DNA of 64,000 bases from RPQJ01 sp963706535. GTDB lineage: Bacteria > Pseudomonadota > Gammaproteobacteria > Steroidobacterales > Steroidobacteraceae. Below are positions 1-8,197 of the stretch, one piece after another. The position numbers were made by a program, and so were the translations under genes. The first letter of the stretch is position 1. Every line of letters begins with the position of its first letter. The stretch lies in contig CAVPMU010000015.1 of the NCBI GenBank assembly GCA_963706535.1, forward strand, positions 221,149 to 285,148, written 5' to 3'. The notes under the pieces were generated by a model. The model did no database searches. It was not told the DNA's origin and saw only the letters and a list, made by a program, of their open reading frames with translations.

Positions 1-1
1 G

Positions 2-1246
2 GTGGACAAGCACCACCGCGATCGCAAGAGCCACGAGATCGCGGTGGCCGTGCGACCCGTGCTCGCGGAGATCGGCCGCAGGCATGGCGCGTCGGTGAAG
101 GTCGTGGAGGTGCCGCCGGGTCCGCCGGTGCAGGCGCCGCTGGTCGCCGAGATCTACGGGCCGGTCCACGCCGCACAGCAGGCCCTCGCGCGCGAGGTGC
201 GCAAGGTCTTCGAGTCGCAGCCGGACATCGTGGACGTCGACGACAGCCTCGAGAGCGGGCGGCCGCGCATGGTCGTCGCCATCGACCGCCAGAAGGCCGC
301 CATGCTCGGAGTATCGCAGGCCGAGGCCGTGCAGGTGCTCGCGACCGGGCTTGCCGGCCTCGACGCGACCTACCTGCAGGCCGGGCGCGAGACCTACCCG
401 ATTCCCGTGCGGCTCGAACTCGACGTGCCGGACAAGGCCGACCTGTCGGGCGCGCTCGCGCTGCAGGTGCGATCGCGCAGCGGCGCACGAGTGCCGCTCT
501 CGGAGATCGCCGTGGTCGAGCAGCGCGCCTGGGACGAGTCGATCCATCACAAGGACCTGTTGCCCGTGACCTACGTCACCGGCGACGCGGTGGGCGAGCT
601 CGACAGCCCGCTGTACGGCATGTTCAACGTCGTGGGCGCGCTCGACGAGTCGCTGCCCGAGGGCAGCGCGGTCGAGCAGCGCTTCTTCAGCCCGCCCGAG
701 GACCCGTACCGATTCACGCTCAAGTGGGACGGCGAGTGGCAGATCACCTACGAGACCTTCCGTGACATGGGTCTCGCGTACTCGGTGGGGCTGATCCTGA
801 TCTACCTGCTGGTGGTGGCGCAGTTCCGTTCCTACGCCGTGCCGCTCGTGATCATGGCGCCGATCCCGCTCACGATCATCGGCGTGATGCCGGGGCACGC
901 GCTGCTCGGCGCGCAGTTCACCGCGACTTCGATGATCGGCATGATCGCGCTGGCCGGCATCATCGTGCGCAACTCGATCCTGCTGGTGGACTTCGTCAAC
1001 GTCGAGCTGGCGCGGGGCCGCAGTCTCGCCGACGCGGTGATCGGTGCGGCCGCCGTGCGCGCGCGGCCCATCGCGCTCACCGCCGTGGCGGCGATGACCG
1101 GTGCGTTCTTCATCCTCGACGACCCGATCTTCAACGGGCTCGCCGTTTCATTGATCTTCGGGATCCTGGTCTCCACGGCGCTCACGCTGGTGATGATCCC
1201 GATCCTCTACTTCAGTTACCGCAACCGCGCGGGCGCCGCTGCCTGA
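2..1246 (+). CDS. RND-family efflux permease, C-terminal part (5' truncated by window edge)
   Basis: This is the last ~414 residues of an inner-membrane RND proton antiporter (full family members are about 1000-1050 residues). The frame is open from the first bases, so the GTG at position 2 is not a real start. A periplasmic porter/docking segment fills roughly residues 1-250. It is followed by the typical second membrane half, with segments starting near 255 (YSVGLILIYLLVVAQFRSY), the conserved IGMIALAGIIVRNSILLVDF stretch near 310-330, and a final LTLVMIPILYF helix. The SQR-like gene follows after 21 bases and then a TolC channel, so pump and outer-membrane channel are in one operon. No adaptor (MFP) is visible and it may lie upstream. 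The substrate cannot be told. Confidence 0.9.
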   Translation: MDKHHRDRKSHEIAVAVRPVLAEIGRRHGASVKVVEVPPGPPVQAPLVAEIYGPVHAAQQALAREVRKVFESQPDIVDVDDSLESGRPRMVVAIDRQKAAMLGVSQAEAVQVLATGLAGLDATYLQAGRETYPIPVRLELDVPDKADLSGALALQVRSRSGARVPLSEIAVVEQRAWDESIHHKDLLPVTYVTGDAVGELDSPLYGMFNVVGALDESLPEGSAVEQRFFSPPEDPYRFTLKWDGEWQITYETFRDMGLAYSVGLILIYLLVVAQFRSYAVPLVIMAPIPLTIIGVMPGHALLGAQFTATSMIGMIALAGIIVRNSILLVDFVNVELARGRSLADAVIGAAAVRARPIALTAVAAMTGAFFILDDPIFNGLAVSLIFGILVSTALTLVMIPILYFSYRNRAGAAA

Positions 1247-1267
1247 GCGCAGCAAGGGGGGAAGGAG

Positions 1268-2539
1268 ATGGCAAAGATAGTCGTGATGGGAGCGGGCCTC
1301 GGCGGCGTCGCCTGCGCGTACGAGATGAAGAAGAAGGTCGGCAAGGCGCACGAGGTGGTGCTGGTCGGCAGCAGCGCCTTCTTCGAGTTCACGCCTTCCA
1401 ATCCGTGGATCATGGTGGGGTGGCGCACGCCGGGACAGACCCGCGTCGACCTCGCGAAGCCGCTCGACGACAAGGACATCCAGTGGGTGCCGCAGATGGT
1501 CGGCGCCATCGATGCCCCGGGGTCCTCCCTCACGCTCGCGGATGGCACGCAGCTCGCCTACGACTACCTCGTGATCACCACGGGCCCGAAGCTCGCGTTC
1601 GAGGAAGTGCCGGGGCTGGGCCCGAACGGCCACACCCAGTCGGTGTGCACCCAGGGCCACGCGCTCTCGGCGTGGGAGCGCTACCAGCAGTTCGTGCAGG
1701 ACCCGGGCCCGGTGGTGGTCGGCGCGGCACAGGGCGCGAGCTGCTTCGGGCCGGCGTACGAGAGCGCGATGATCCTCGATACCGACCTGCGCCGTCGCAG
1801 GATCCGCGACCGCGTGCCGATGACCTACGTCACGTCCGAGCCGTACATCGGGCACATGGGGCTGGGCGGCGTCGGCGACAGCAAGGGACTGATGGAGTCC
1901 GTGATGCGGCAGCGTCACATCAACTGGATCACCAACGCGAAGATCCTCGGCGTCGAGGACGGCGTGATGATCGTGGCCGAGCACGGCGACGACGGCGCGG
2001 TGAAGAAGGAGCACAAGCTGCCGTTCAAGTACTCGATGGTGCTCCCCGCCTTCAAGGGCGTGGAGCCCGTCGCGGCGGTGCCCGAGTTGTGCAACCCACG
2101 CGGTTTCGTGGTGATCGACGAGCACCAGCGCTCGAAGAAATACCGCAACATCTTCTCGGCCGGCGTCTGCGTCGCCATCCCGCCGGTCGAGGCGACCCCG
2201 GTCCCGACCGGCGCGCCGAAGACCGGCTACATGATCGAGTCGATGGTGACCGCGATCTGCGAGAACGTCGCCGCGGAATTGAATGGCCAGCCGGCGACTG
2301 CCTGCGGCACCTGGAACGCGATCTGCCTCGCCGATTTCGGCGACACCGGCGCGGCCTTCGTCGCGCTGCCGCAGATCCCGCCGCGCAACGTCACGTGGGC
2401 GAAGGAGGGCAAGTGGGTGCACCTCGCGAAGGTGGCGTTCGAGAAGTACTTCCTGCGCAAGGTGAAGACCGGGTCGGTCGCGCCGCTCTACGAGAAGTAC
2501 GTGCTGAGCACGCTCGGCATCGAGTCGCTCAAGTCGTGA
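1268..2539 (+). CDS. Sulfide:quinone oxidoreductase-like FAD-dependent oxidoreductase
   Basis: A 423-residue pyridine-nucleotide-disulfide-type flavoprotein. The N-terminal dinucleotide-binding loop GAGLGG is at residues 8-13 and a second FAD contact (ITTGPKL) near 103-109. Cysteines at about 127, 159 and 301 lie in the segments SVCTQG, GASCFG and AGVCVA, resembling the catalytic cysteine set of sulfide:quinone oxidoreductases. The Trp/Pro-rich C-terminus may form the membrane-associated part. The family oxidises sulfide (or related sulfur species) and reduces quinone at the membrane. Its position between an RND pump gene and a TolC gene (gaps of 21 and 13 bases) is unusual. The assignment to SQR rather than to a related flavocytochrome c dehydrogenase is by motif only. 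An SD-like AAGGGGGGAAGGAG run precedes the ATG. Confidence 0.8.
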   Translation: MAKIVVMGAGLGGVACAYEMKKKVGKAHEVVLVGSSAFFEFTPSNPWIMVGWRTPGQTRVDLAKPLDDKDIQWVPQMVGAIDAPGSSLTLADGTQLAYDYLVITTGPKLAFEEVPGLGPNGHTQSVCTQGHALSAWERYQQFVQDPGPVVVGAAQGASCFGPAYESAMILDTDLRRRRIRDRVPMTYVTSEPYIGHMGLGGVGDSKGLMESVMRQRHINWITNAKILGVEDGVMIVAEHGDDGAVKKEHKLPFKYSMVLPAFKGVEPVAAVPELCNPRGFVVIDEHQRSKKYRNIFSAGVCVAIPPVEATPVPTGAPKTGYMIESMVTAICENVAAELNGQPATACGTWNAICLADFGDTGAAFVALPQIPPRNVTWAKEGKWVHLAKVAFEKYFLRKVKTGSVAPLYEKYVLSTLGIESLKS

Positions 2540-2552
2540 CGAGGGCAAGGGA

Positions 2553-3860
2553 ATGAAGTCGAACGGCAGGCGCCCGGGATCGCCGGCATCTGCGGTGATG
2601 GCCGGCATGCTGGCCATGCAGGTCGCGGGCGCCGAGACGCTGACCGACGCCTGGGCGCTCGCGCTGGCGAACGACCGCGGCTTCGCGGCGGTGCGCAACC
2701 AGGCCGAGGCCGCCGGCTACGAGGCGGCCGCCGCGCGGGCGCAACGCTGGCCCACGCTCGCCGTCGGCGGCAACTACACCTGGCTCGACGACGCGCCGGC
2801 CTTCGACTTCTCCTTCACCGGCCTGCCGGTCGTTGCGCCCGAGGTCGTCGGTGGCGACGACTTCGCGATGGGCTCGGCTACGATCTCGGTGCCGATCTTC
2901 ACCAGTGGCCGGATCTCGTCGAGCATCGCGGCGGCCGAGGCGCGCGGGCGTGGCGCTGGCGCGCAGGTCCGCGGCGCCGAACAGGACCTGAAGCTCGCCG
3001 TGGCAGAGTCCTACGTGGGCGTGCTGCGCTCGCGCAAGGCCCTGGCAGTGGCGCAGAGCAACGTTGCCAGCCTCGCGCCGCTCGCCGGCGACATCGAGGC
3101 CATGTACGAGAGCGAGCTGGTGCCGAAGAACGAACTGCTCGCAGTGCAGGTCGCGCTCGCGGACGCCAGGCAGAACCGGCTCAGGGTCGCCAACGCGGCC
3201 GACATCGCGCTCGCCTCGTACAACCGGCGACTGGGCGAGCCGCTCGTGCGCCCGGTGGACCTCGACGAGGCGCTGCCGGAGCCCGCGGGCCCGACACTCG
3301 ACCTCGACGCCCTGGTGCGGCAGGCGCTCGAGCGCCGGACCGAGCTCGATGCGCTCGACGAGCAGGCCCGCGCCTTCGGCGCGCTCGCGAAGACCGAGCG
3401 GGCGCGCGTGTTGCCGCAGGTGAGCCTGAGCGGCGGATACAGCTATCTCGAGAACGATTTCCTGGACGACCAGGAGTTCGCCTCGGCCGGCATCGGCGTG
3501 CAGTGGGCGCTGTTCGACGGGGGCCAGTCACGCAAGCGTGCAGCCGCGCTCGAGCGATCGCGCCGGGCCGCACAGGACCAGCGCGCGGAGGCCGCCTCCG
3601 TGATTGCGCTGCAGGTGCGACAGGCGTGGCTCGAGGTCGCGGAGACCCGCGAGCGCGTGAGCGTGACCGTGGACGCCGTGGGCCAGGCGGAAGAGAACCT
3701 GCGCATCGCTCGCGAGCGCTACGGCGCGGGTCTCGGCACGCAGACGCAGTTGCTCGAGGCCGAGACCCTGCGCGTCCAGGCACTCACCAATCGCGACAAC
3801 GCGGTCCTCGACGCGGGGCTCGCCCGGCTCCGGCTCGCGCGGACGACCGGCGCCCTCTAG
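2553..3860 (+). CDS. TolC-family outer membrane channel protein
   Basis: A 435-residue outer-membrane efflux protein with a cleavable N-terminal signal ending near AGA-ET (about residue 27). Two internally homologous halves are rich in long helices (LAVAESYVGVLRSRKALAVA in the first, LQVRQAWLEVAETRERVSV in the second), the usual two-fold OEP repeat. It would trimerise in the outer membrane and complete the efflux route started by the RND gene two positions upstream. It starts 13 bases after the flavoprotein stop, with a GAGGGCAAGGG ribosome site, so it is probably co-transcribed with the RND and flavoprotein genes. The gene is convergent with the DUF2959 gene, 21 bases away. Confidence 0.9.
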   Translation: MKSNGRRPGSPASAVMAGMLAMQVAGAETLTDAWALALANDRGFAAVRNQAEAAGYEAAAARAQRWPTLAVGGNYTWLDDAPAFDFSFTGLPVVAPEVVGGDDFAMGSATISVPIFTSGRISSSIAAAEARGRGAGAQVRGAEQDLKLAVAESYVGVLRSRKALAVAQSNVASLAPLAGDIEAMYESELVPKNELLAVQVALADARQNRLRVANAADIALASYNRRLGEPLVRPVDLDEALPEPAGPTLDLDALVRQALERRTELDALDEQARAFGALAKTERARVLPQVSLSGGYSYLENDFLDDQEFASAGIGVQWALFDGGQSRKRAAALERSRRAAQDQRAEAASVIALQVRQAWLEVAETRERVSVTVDAVGQAEENLRIARERYGAGLGTQTQLLEAETLRVQALTNRDNAVLDAGLARLRLARTTGAL

Positions 3861-3881
3861 CCGGCCGCCGCGCGGCGTCAC

Positions 3882-4535
3882 TCAGCCGCCGCCGTCGATC
3901 TCGGCGATGAACCGGTTGGCCTCGGCGATGGCTCGGTTCAACTCCGCCACCAGCTGGTTCACCTGCTCGTCCATCCGGGCGACCTCGCCCTTGAGCCCGG
4001 CGATCGCCCGCGCGTTGAGGTTGTGCTTCATGAAGAGGACCTGGTCGCGCAACGGCTGCAAGGCCGGCTCGAGCCTCCCCTCGGCCCGCTTCATCGCCGC
4101 GAGCATCTGTCCGTAGCGCATACGCGTCTGGCGCAGCTGCTGCTCGCTCTTCGCGCGCAGCCCCGTGTCCGAGTACTGGCCGAGTTCCTCGCGCCACTCT
4201 TCGAACAGGGCGTCCGCCACGCTTTCGACGTCGCGGATGCGCGAACTCACCGATTCCGCCGCCTGCTCGCTGTCGTCGAGCTGCGCGGCGAGCCGCTTGT
4301 ACTGCACCTCGAGGTCGCCGCCCTGGTAGGCGACCACCTTGCCGAACTCGGTCAGCGCATCCGTGATCTCCTGCTTCGCCTCCTCCTGCGAATCGCGCGC
4401 CGACTTGACGCGGCTCGCGAGGATCTCGCGCTTGGCAAAGCCCACCTTTTCGGCGGCGGCGTAGTAGGCGCTCTGGCAGCCTGCCAGCAGCCAGGCCGCG
4501 CCCACCAGCGCCAGCATCGCGTTTCTCATCGTCAA
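3882..4535 (-). CDS. DUF2959 family lipoprotein
   Basis: A 217-residue protein with a lipoprotein signal peptide (lipobox LLAGC, Cys at residue 20). The rest is almost entirely predicted helical and coiled coil, with repeated Glu/Gln/Arg heptads, and matches the DUF2959 family by its overall pattern (YYAAAEKVGFAKREIL just after the Cys). The biochemical function is unknown. It starts 6 bases after the stop of the class-III aminotransferase, with a GGAGG ribosome site overlapping the end of that gene, so the two are co-transcribed. No link in function between the two is evident. Confidence 0.85.
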   Translation of the reverse strand: MTMRNAMLALVGAAWLLAGCQSAYYAAAEKVGFAKREILASRVKSARDSQEEAKQEITDALTEFGKVVAYQGGDLEVQYKRLAAQLDDSEQAAESVSSRIRDVESVADALFEEWREELGQYSDTGLRAKSEQQLRQTRMRYGQMLAAMKRAEGRLEPALQPLRDQVLFMKHNLNARAIAGLKGEVARMDEQVNQLVAELNRAIAEANRFIAEIDGGG

Positions 4536-4541
4536 CCTCCG

Positions 4542-5918
4542 TCAGTCTCCGGTCCGGGTCAGGCGCGTCAGGACACCGTCGAACGCCTCGTGCAGGGCGC
4601 TGACCTGCGCGTTCGTGGTGGCAGGGCAGGTCAGCATCATGTTGTGGAACGGCGCGATCAGGCAGCCGCGATTGAGGAGACCGAGGTGTATCGCCTGCTC
4701 CAGCGCCGGCGCATGGGCGGCCTCGGCCTCGGTGCCATTGGTGAGTGGGCCCCGCGCGCAAACGAACTCGACCCGTGCGCCGACACGCACCACGTGCCAG
4801 GGCAGGCCGTGGCGGCCGATCGCGTCCTGCAGCCCGGCCGCCAGGCGCCCGGCCAGCTGGTCCATGTGCTCGCAGGCCTCGGGCGTCATCACCTGCTCGA
4901 GCGTGGCCCGCATCGCGGCGATCGAGAGCGCGTTGGCCGACAGGGTCGTGCCCATGCCGGAGTGCCCGGCCGGCATGCGGTGGCGCACGTCGGTGAGGCG
5001 ACGCGCCACGTCCTCGGTGAAGCCCCACACGCTCGCCGGCACGCCGCCTGCGATCGGCTTGCCGAGCACGAACAGGTCGGGCTCGAGGCCGTGCGCACGC
5101 GTGTAGCCGCCGCGTCCGGTCGAGATCGTGTGCGTCTCGTCGATCAGCAGCAGCGTGCCGGACTCGCGCGTGAGCCGGCGCAGCTCGTCGTGGAAGCCGG
5201 CCTTCGGCAGGACCATGCAGGAATTCGTGAGCACCGGCTCGGTGATCACGCAGGCGACGTCGCGATGGGAGAGCGCGTCGGCGAGCGCCGGCAGGTCGTT
5301 GAACTCGACCACGCGCGTGAGGCGCGTGAGGTCCACGACCTGCCCGAGCAGTCCCGGACGATTCACCGCGACGCCGCCCGCGAGCCGCACGAAGGTGTCG
5401 TCCACCGTGCCGTGGTAGCAGCCGTTGAACACCAGGATCTTCGGCCGCCCGGTGACGGCGCGGGCGACGCGCAGTGCGAACCGGTTGGCATCCGTGGCCG
5501 TCGTCGCAACCTGCCAGTGCGGCAGGCCGAAGCGCTCGGCGAGCAGGCGGCCGACCGCGATCGCGTCCTCGGTCGGCAGCATGTAGGTGAGTCCCTGCCC
5601 CGCCTGTCGCCGGATCGCCTCGGCGACGGGCGCGGGGGAGTGGCCGAACATCGAGCCCGTGTCGCCCAGGCAGAAATCCGCGTACTCGTTGCCGTCAACG
5701 TCGCGCAGCACCGCCCCGTGCGCCTCCTGCACCAGGAACGGGAAGGGCATCGACCAGTCGAGCATCCAGTGCATCGGCACGCCGCCGTAGAAGCCGGCGA
5801 TGCCATCACCGACCCGCTCGCGGGACTTCGGGCGCCGCCTCTGGTACTCCTCCCGCTCGGCGGCCACGAAGGACGCGATGCGGTCGAGCTGGATACCGCC
5901 AAGGGTGGGTTGCGTCAC
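4542..5918 (-). CDS. Class-III PLP-dependent aminotransferase (glutamate-1-semialdehyde aminomutase-like)
   Basis: A 458-residue fold-type I PLP enzyme of the class-III aminotransferase/GSA-aminomutase group. It shows the cofactor-contact segment NGCYHGTVDD (about 165-174), the acidic PLP-pyridine contact LLIDETHT (about 257-264) and the Schiff-base lysine in LGKPIAGGVPAS (about 285). A typical hemL has a different N-terminus, and this gene is not next to heme genes, so it is more likely an aspartate-aminotransferase-family enzyme of unknown substrate. The start is a GTG; no clear ATG or SD lies upstream. It is divergent from the trp promoter (about 65 bases away) and leads a two-gene unit with the DUF2959 lipoprotein. 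Confidence 0.8.
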   Translation of the reverse strand: MTQPTLGGIQLDRIASFVAAEREEYQRRRPKSRERVGDGIAGFYGGVPMHWMLDWSMPFPFLVQEAHGAVLRDVDGNEYADFCLGDTGSMFGHSPAPVAEAIRRQAGQGLTYMLPTEDAIAVGRLLAERFGLPHWQVATTATDANRFALRVARAVTGRPKILVFNGCYHGTVDDTFVRLAGGVAVNRPGLLGQVVDLTRLTRVVEFNDLPALADALSHRDVACVITEPVLTNSCMVLPKAGFHDELRRLTRESGTLLLIDETHTISTGRGGYTRAHGLEPDLFVLGKPIAGGVPASVWGFTEDVARRLTDVRHRMPAGHSGMGTTLSANALSIAAMRATLEQVMTPEACEHMDQLAGRLAAGLQDAIGRHGLPWHVVRVGARVEFVCARGPLTNGTEAEAAHAPALEQAIHLGLLNRGCLIAPFHNMMLTCPATTNAQVSALHEAFDGVLTRLTRTGD

Positions 5919-5984
5919 GGCAGCCGTCCGTAGGGCGCGAAATGCCCGTCATTCTAGGCCGCCGGGCGCGGCCGGGCGCATTTC

Positions 5985-6013
5985 TTGACGCTCCGCAGCC
6001 GCCCGTGGATACT
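5985..6013 (+). promoter_or_regulatory. trp operon sigma-70 promoter
   Basis: A -35 box TTGACG at 5985-5990, exactly 17 bases, then a -10 box GATACT at 6008-6013. The predicted start is about 6019-6021, only 3-5 bases before the leader-peptide ATG at 6024. No TrpR-like operator was recognised. Confidence 0.7.
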
Positions 6014-6023
6014 GCGGTGCGAG

Positions 6024-6080
6024 ATGAACGCGAACCCGGACATCGACCTCGATCGCCGCTGGTGGTGGCGCCACTCCTAG
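6024..6080 (+). CDS. trpL: trp operon leader peptide
   Basis: An 18-residue ORF reading MNANPDIDLDRRWWWRHS and ending in TAG. Three consecutive Trp codons lie at 6060-6068. Their position just ahead of segment 1 of the attenuator hairpin is the hallmark of ribosome-mediated trp attenuation. No Shine-Dalgarno is visible, and the predicted transcription start lies only 3-5 bases upstream, so the peptide may be translated from a (near) leaderless mRNA. It is too short for normal gene finders and was found by reading the DNA. Confidence 0.85.
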   Translation: MNANPDIDLDRRWWWRHS

Positions 6081-6133
6081 GAGTGGGGCCGGACGCGCAC
6101 GTCTAGTACGCAGGATTCCAGGAACCCATCTCC
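6071..6133 (+). promoter_or_regulatory. trp attenuator: pause hairpin 1:2 and antiterminator 2:3
   Basis: Segment 1 (CCACTCC, 6071-6077) and segment 2 (GGAGTGG, 6080-6086) are perfect complements flanking the leader stop codon. Segment 2 extended to GGAGTGGG (6080-6087) can instead pair with CCCATCTCC at 6125-6133 (one bulge), which overlaps the 5' arm of the terminator. A ribosome stalled on the Trp codons would cover segment 1, free segment 2 for the antiterminator and allow transcription into trpE. This is an inference from pairing only, but all four classical segments are present. Confidence 0.75.
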
Positions 6134-6158
6134 GCGAGCCACCGGGGATGGGTTTTTT
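6123..6158 (+). terminator. trp attenuator intrinsic terminator (segments 3:4)
   Basis: AACCCATC (6123-6130) pairs with GATGGGTT (6147-6154), followed by a run of T to 6158. It lies between trpL and trpE and excludes the antiterminator, because both use 6125-6130. Confidence 0.85.
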
Positions 6159-6197
6159 GTCGTGCGTCCCCGGGTCCTCGCGCCAGAGGAACCGCAA

Positions 6198-7586
6198 GTG
6201 ACGACCAGCCTGTTCGACATCGCCGCCGACCTCGACACCCCGGTGTCGGCCTACCTCAAGCTGAAGCCCTTCCGGCCGCGCTTCCTGCTGGAAAGCGTGG
6301 AGGGCGGCGAGCGGCTGGGACGATATTCCTTCATCGGCTTCGGCGACTGCCTCGAGTTCCGGCTCGACGCGTCGGGCCTGCGACTCGGCCAGGAACGGCT
6401 CGGGCGCCCGCAGGACCAGGCGGAACTGCTCTCGGCGCTGCGCCGGGCACTGGCCGCCGCACCACACCCGGACATCGCCGCCCACGGCTTCCCGCTGCTC
6501 GGTGGCCTGGTCGGGGTCGCGAGCTACGACCTCGTACGGTACTTCGAGCGCCTGCCGTCCAGGGCGAGAGTCGATGACGATTGCCCTGACGCCCACTACG
6601 TCGCGCCGCGTTCGCTGCTCGTCTTCGACCACCTGACGCGCCGCGCCGCGCTGCTGCACGCAGGGTCGGAGCACGAGCGCCAGGGCTTGCGGCGCGAGGT
6701 CATCCGCGCGCTGCGCGGCGGGCTGCCGGGGCCCGCGTGGCAGGCGAGCTTCAGCGCGCCCGTCGCGAGCCTGAGCGAGGAGGAGTTCCTGCACGGCGTG
6801 GCGCGCACCAAGGAGTACATCGCGGCCGGCAACGTCTACCAGCTGGTGCTCTCGGTGCGCTTCTCCGGGCGCTGCGACCTCGACCCGTTCGAGACCTATC
6901 GCGCGCTGCGGCTGCTGAATCCGTCCCCGTACATGTATTTCTGCGACCTCGGCGACCGCGTGGTGGTGGGCTCCTCCCCGGAGGCGCTCGTCAAGCTGAA
7001 CGGCCGGCACGCCGAGATGCGTCCAATCGCCGGCACGCGGCCGCGCGGCGCGGATGCCGGACAGGACGCCGCGCTCGAAGCCGAGCTGCTCGCCGACCCC
7101 AAGGAGAATGCCGAGCACGTGATGCTGGTGGACCTCGCGCGCAACGACCTCGGACGGGTGGCCACCGCGGGCTCCGTGCGCGTGCAGCCCTACGGCTCGA
7201 TCGAGCGCTACAGCCACGTGATGCACATCGTGAGCGGCGTCCACGGCGAACTCGCGCCCGGCAAGGACGCCTTCGACCTGTTCGCCGCGACGTTTCCCGC
7301 CGGCACGCTGGTCGGTGCGCCGAAGGTGCGCGCCATGGAGATCATCGACGAGCTCGAGCCGGTGCGGCGCGGCTTCTACGGCGGCACGGTCGGCTACTTC
7401 GGCCACGGCGGCGACATGGACCAGGCGATCACCATCCGCACCATGGTCTTCAACGGCGACTCCTACAGTTTCCAGGCGGGCGCGGGCATCGTCGCGGACA
7501 GCGTGCCGATCAGCGAGTACCGCGAGGTGCTCGCCAAGAGCGCGGTGCTGCGCCATGCGCTCGAGCTCGCGCGGGAGGGGCTGTGA
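6198..7586 (+). CDS. trpE: Anthranilate synthase component I
   Basis: Converts chorismate plus ammonia (from TrpG) to anthranilate, the first step of tryptophan synthesis. The chosen GTG start at 6198 has an AGAGGA ribosome site 7 bases upstream and gives 462 residues. The earlier in-frame GTG at 6162 sits 3 bases after the attenuator T-run and has no ribosome site. The N-terminal domain carries LLES (about 30-33), the Trp feedback-binding element. The C-terminal chorismate-binding domain has NPSPYMYF, the substrate segment IAGTRPRG, and GAPKVRAMEIIDELEPVRRG. The stop overlaps the trpG start (TGATG). It is controlled by the attenuator directly upstream. Confidence 0.95.
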   Translation: MTTSLFDIAADLDTPVSAYLKLKPFRPRFLLESVEGGERLGRYSFIGFGDCLEFRLDASGLRLGQERLGRPQDQAELLSALRRALAAAPHPDIAAHGFPLLGGLVGVASYDLVRYFERLPSRARVDDDCPDAHYVAPRSLLVFDHLTRRAALLHAGSEHERQGLRREVIRALRGGLPGPAWQASFSAPVASLSEEEFLHGVARTKEYIAAGNVYQLVLSVRFSGRCDLDPFETYRALRLLNPSPYMYFCDLGDRVVVGSSPEALVKLNGRHAEMRPIAGTRPRGADAGQDAALEAELLADPKENAEHVMLVDLARNDLGRVATAGSVRVQPYGSIERYSHVMHIVSGVHGELAPGKDAFDLFAATFPAGTLVGAPKVRAMEIIDELEPVRRGFYGGTVGYFGHGGDMDQAITIRTMVFNGDSYSFQAGAGIVADSVPISEYREVLAKSAVLRHALELAREGL

Positions 7587-8197
7587 TGGGCACGCCGCGC
7601 CTGCTGCTGATCGACAACTACGACAGCTTCACCTACAACCTCGTGCAGGCCTTCCTGGTGCTGGGCGCGGACGTGCTCGTGCACCGCAACGACGCGATCG
7701 GCGTCGAGGAGGCTCGAGCGCTGGCGCCGACGCACCTGTGCATCTCGCCGGGCCCCGGCACGCCGCGCGATGCCGGCATCTCGATGGACATGATCCGCGC
7801 CTTCGCCGGGAAGATCCCGGTGCTCGGCGTCTGCCTCGGGCACCAGTCGATCGTCGAGGTCTTCGGCGGCGAGGTCGTGCGTGCCGGCCGGTTGATGCAC
7901 GGCAAGGTATCCGAGGTCGAGCACGACGGCCGCGGTGTATTCGCGGGGCTCCCGCAGCCCTTCGCGGCCGGCCGCTACCACTCTCTGATCGCGAAGCCGG
8001 AGACCTTGCCCGCGGAATTGGAGGTCTCGGCCCGCACCAGCCAGGGCGAGATCATGGGCGTGCGCCACGTCGAGTTCGTGCTCGAGGGCGTGCAGTTCCA
8101 CCCCGAGAGCATCCTGACGCCGGACGGGCCGACACTGATGGACAATTTTCTGCACCTGGCGGGCGGGCGCCGCGCGGCAGCGGGCGAGGGCACGTGA
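7586..8197 (+). CDS. trpG: Anthranilate synthase component II (glutamine amidotransferase)
   Basis: A class-I glutaminase subunit of 203 residues that feeds ammonia to TrpE. It contains DNYDSFTYNLVQ (about 10-21), SPGPGTPRDAG, the nucleophile Cys in GVCLGHQS, and the catalytic His/Glu in VQFHPESI near the C-terminus. The start codon overlaps the trpE stop by one base, and the trpD GTG overlaps its own stop (GTGA), so E, G and D are translationally coupled. It is not fused to trpD, unlike in enterics. A role in folate synthesis (pabA) is also possible, since many bacteria use one amidotransferase for both, but the operon position argues for Trp. Confidence 0.95.
   Translation: MGTPRLLLIDNYDSFTYNLVQAFLVLGADVLVHRNDAIGVEEARALAPTHLCISPGPGTPRDAGISMDMIRAFAGKIPVLGVCLGHQSIVEVFGGEVVRAGRLMHGKVSEVEHDGRGVFAGLPQPFAAGRYHSLIAKPETLPAELEVSARTSQGEIMGVRHVEFVLEGVQFHPESILTPDGPTLMDNFLHLAGGRRAAAGEGT

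Noticed and set aside
4023..5933. 636-residue plus-strand ORF opposite the aminotransferase
   Set aside because: Shadow frame; the minus strand shows clear PLP-enzyme motifs.
6162..6197. GTG start for trpE at 6162 giving a 474-residue protein
   Set aside because: It begins 3 bases after the attenuator T-run with no ribosome site; GTG 6198 has AGAGGA at the right distance and the normal N-terminus.
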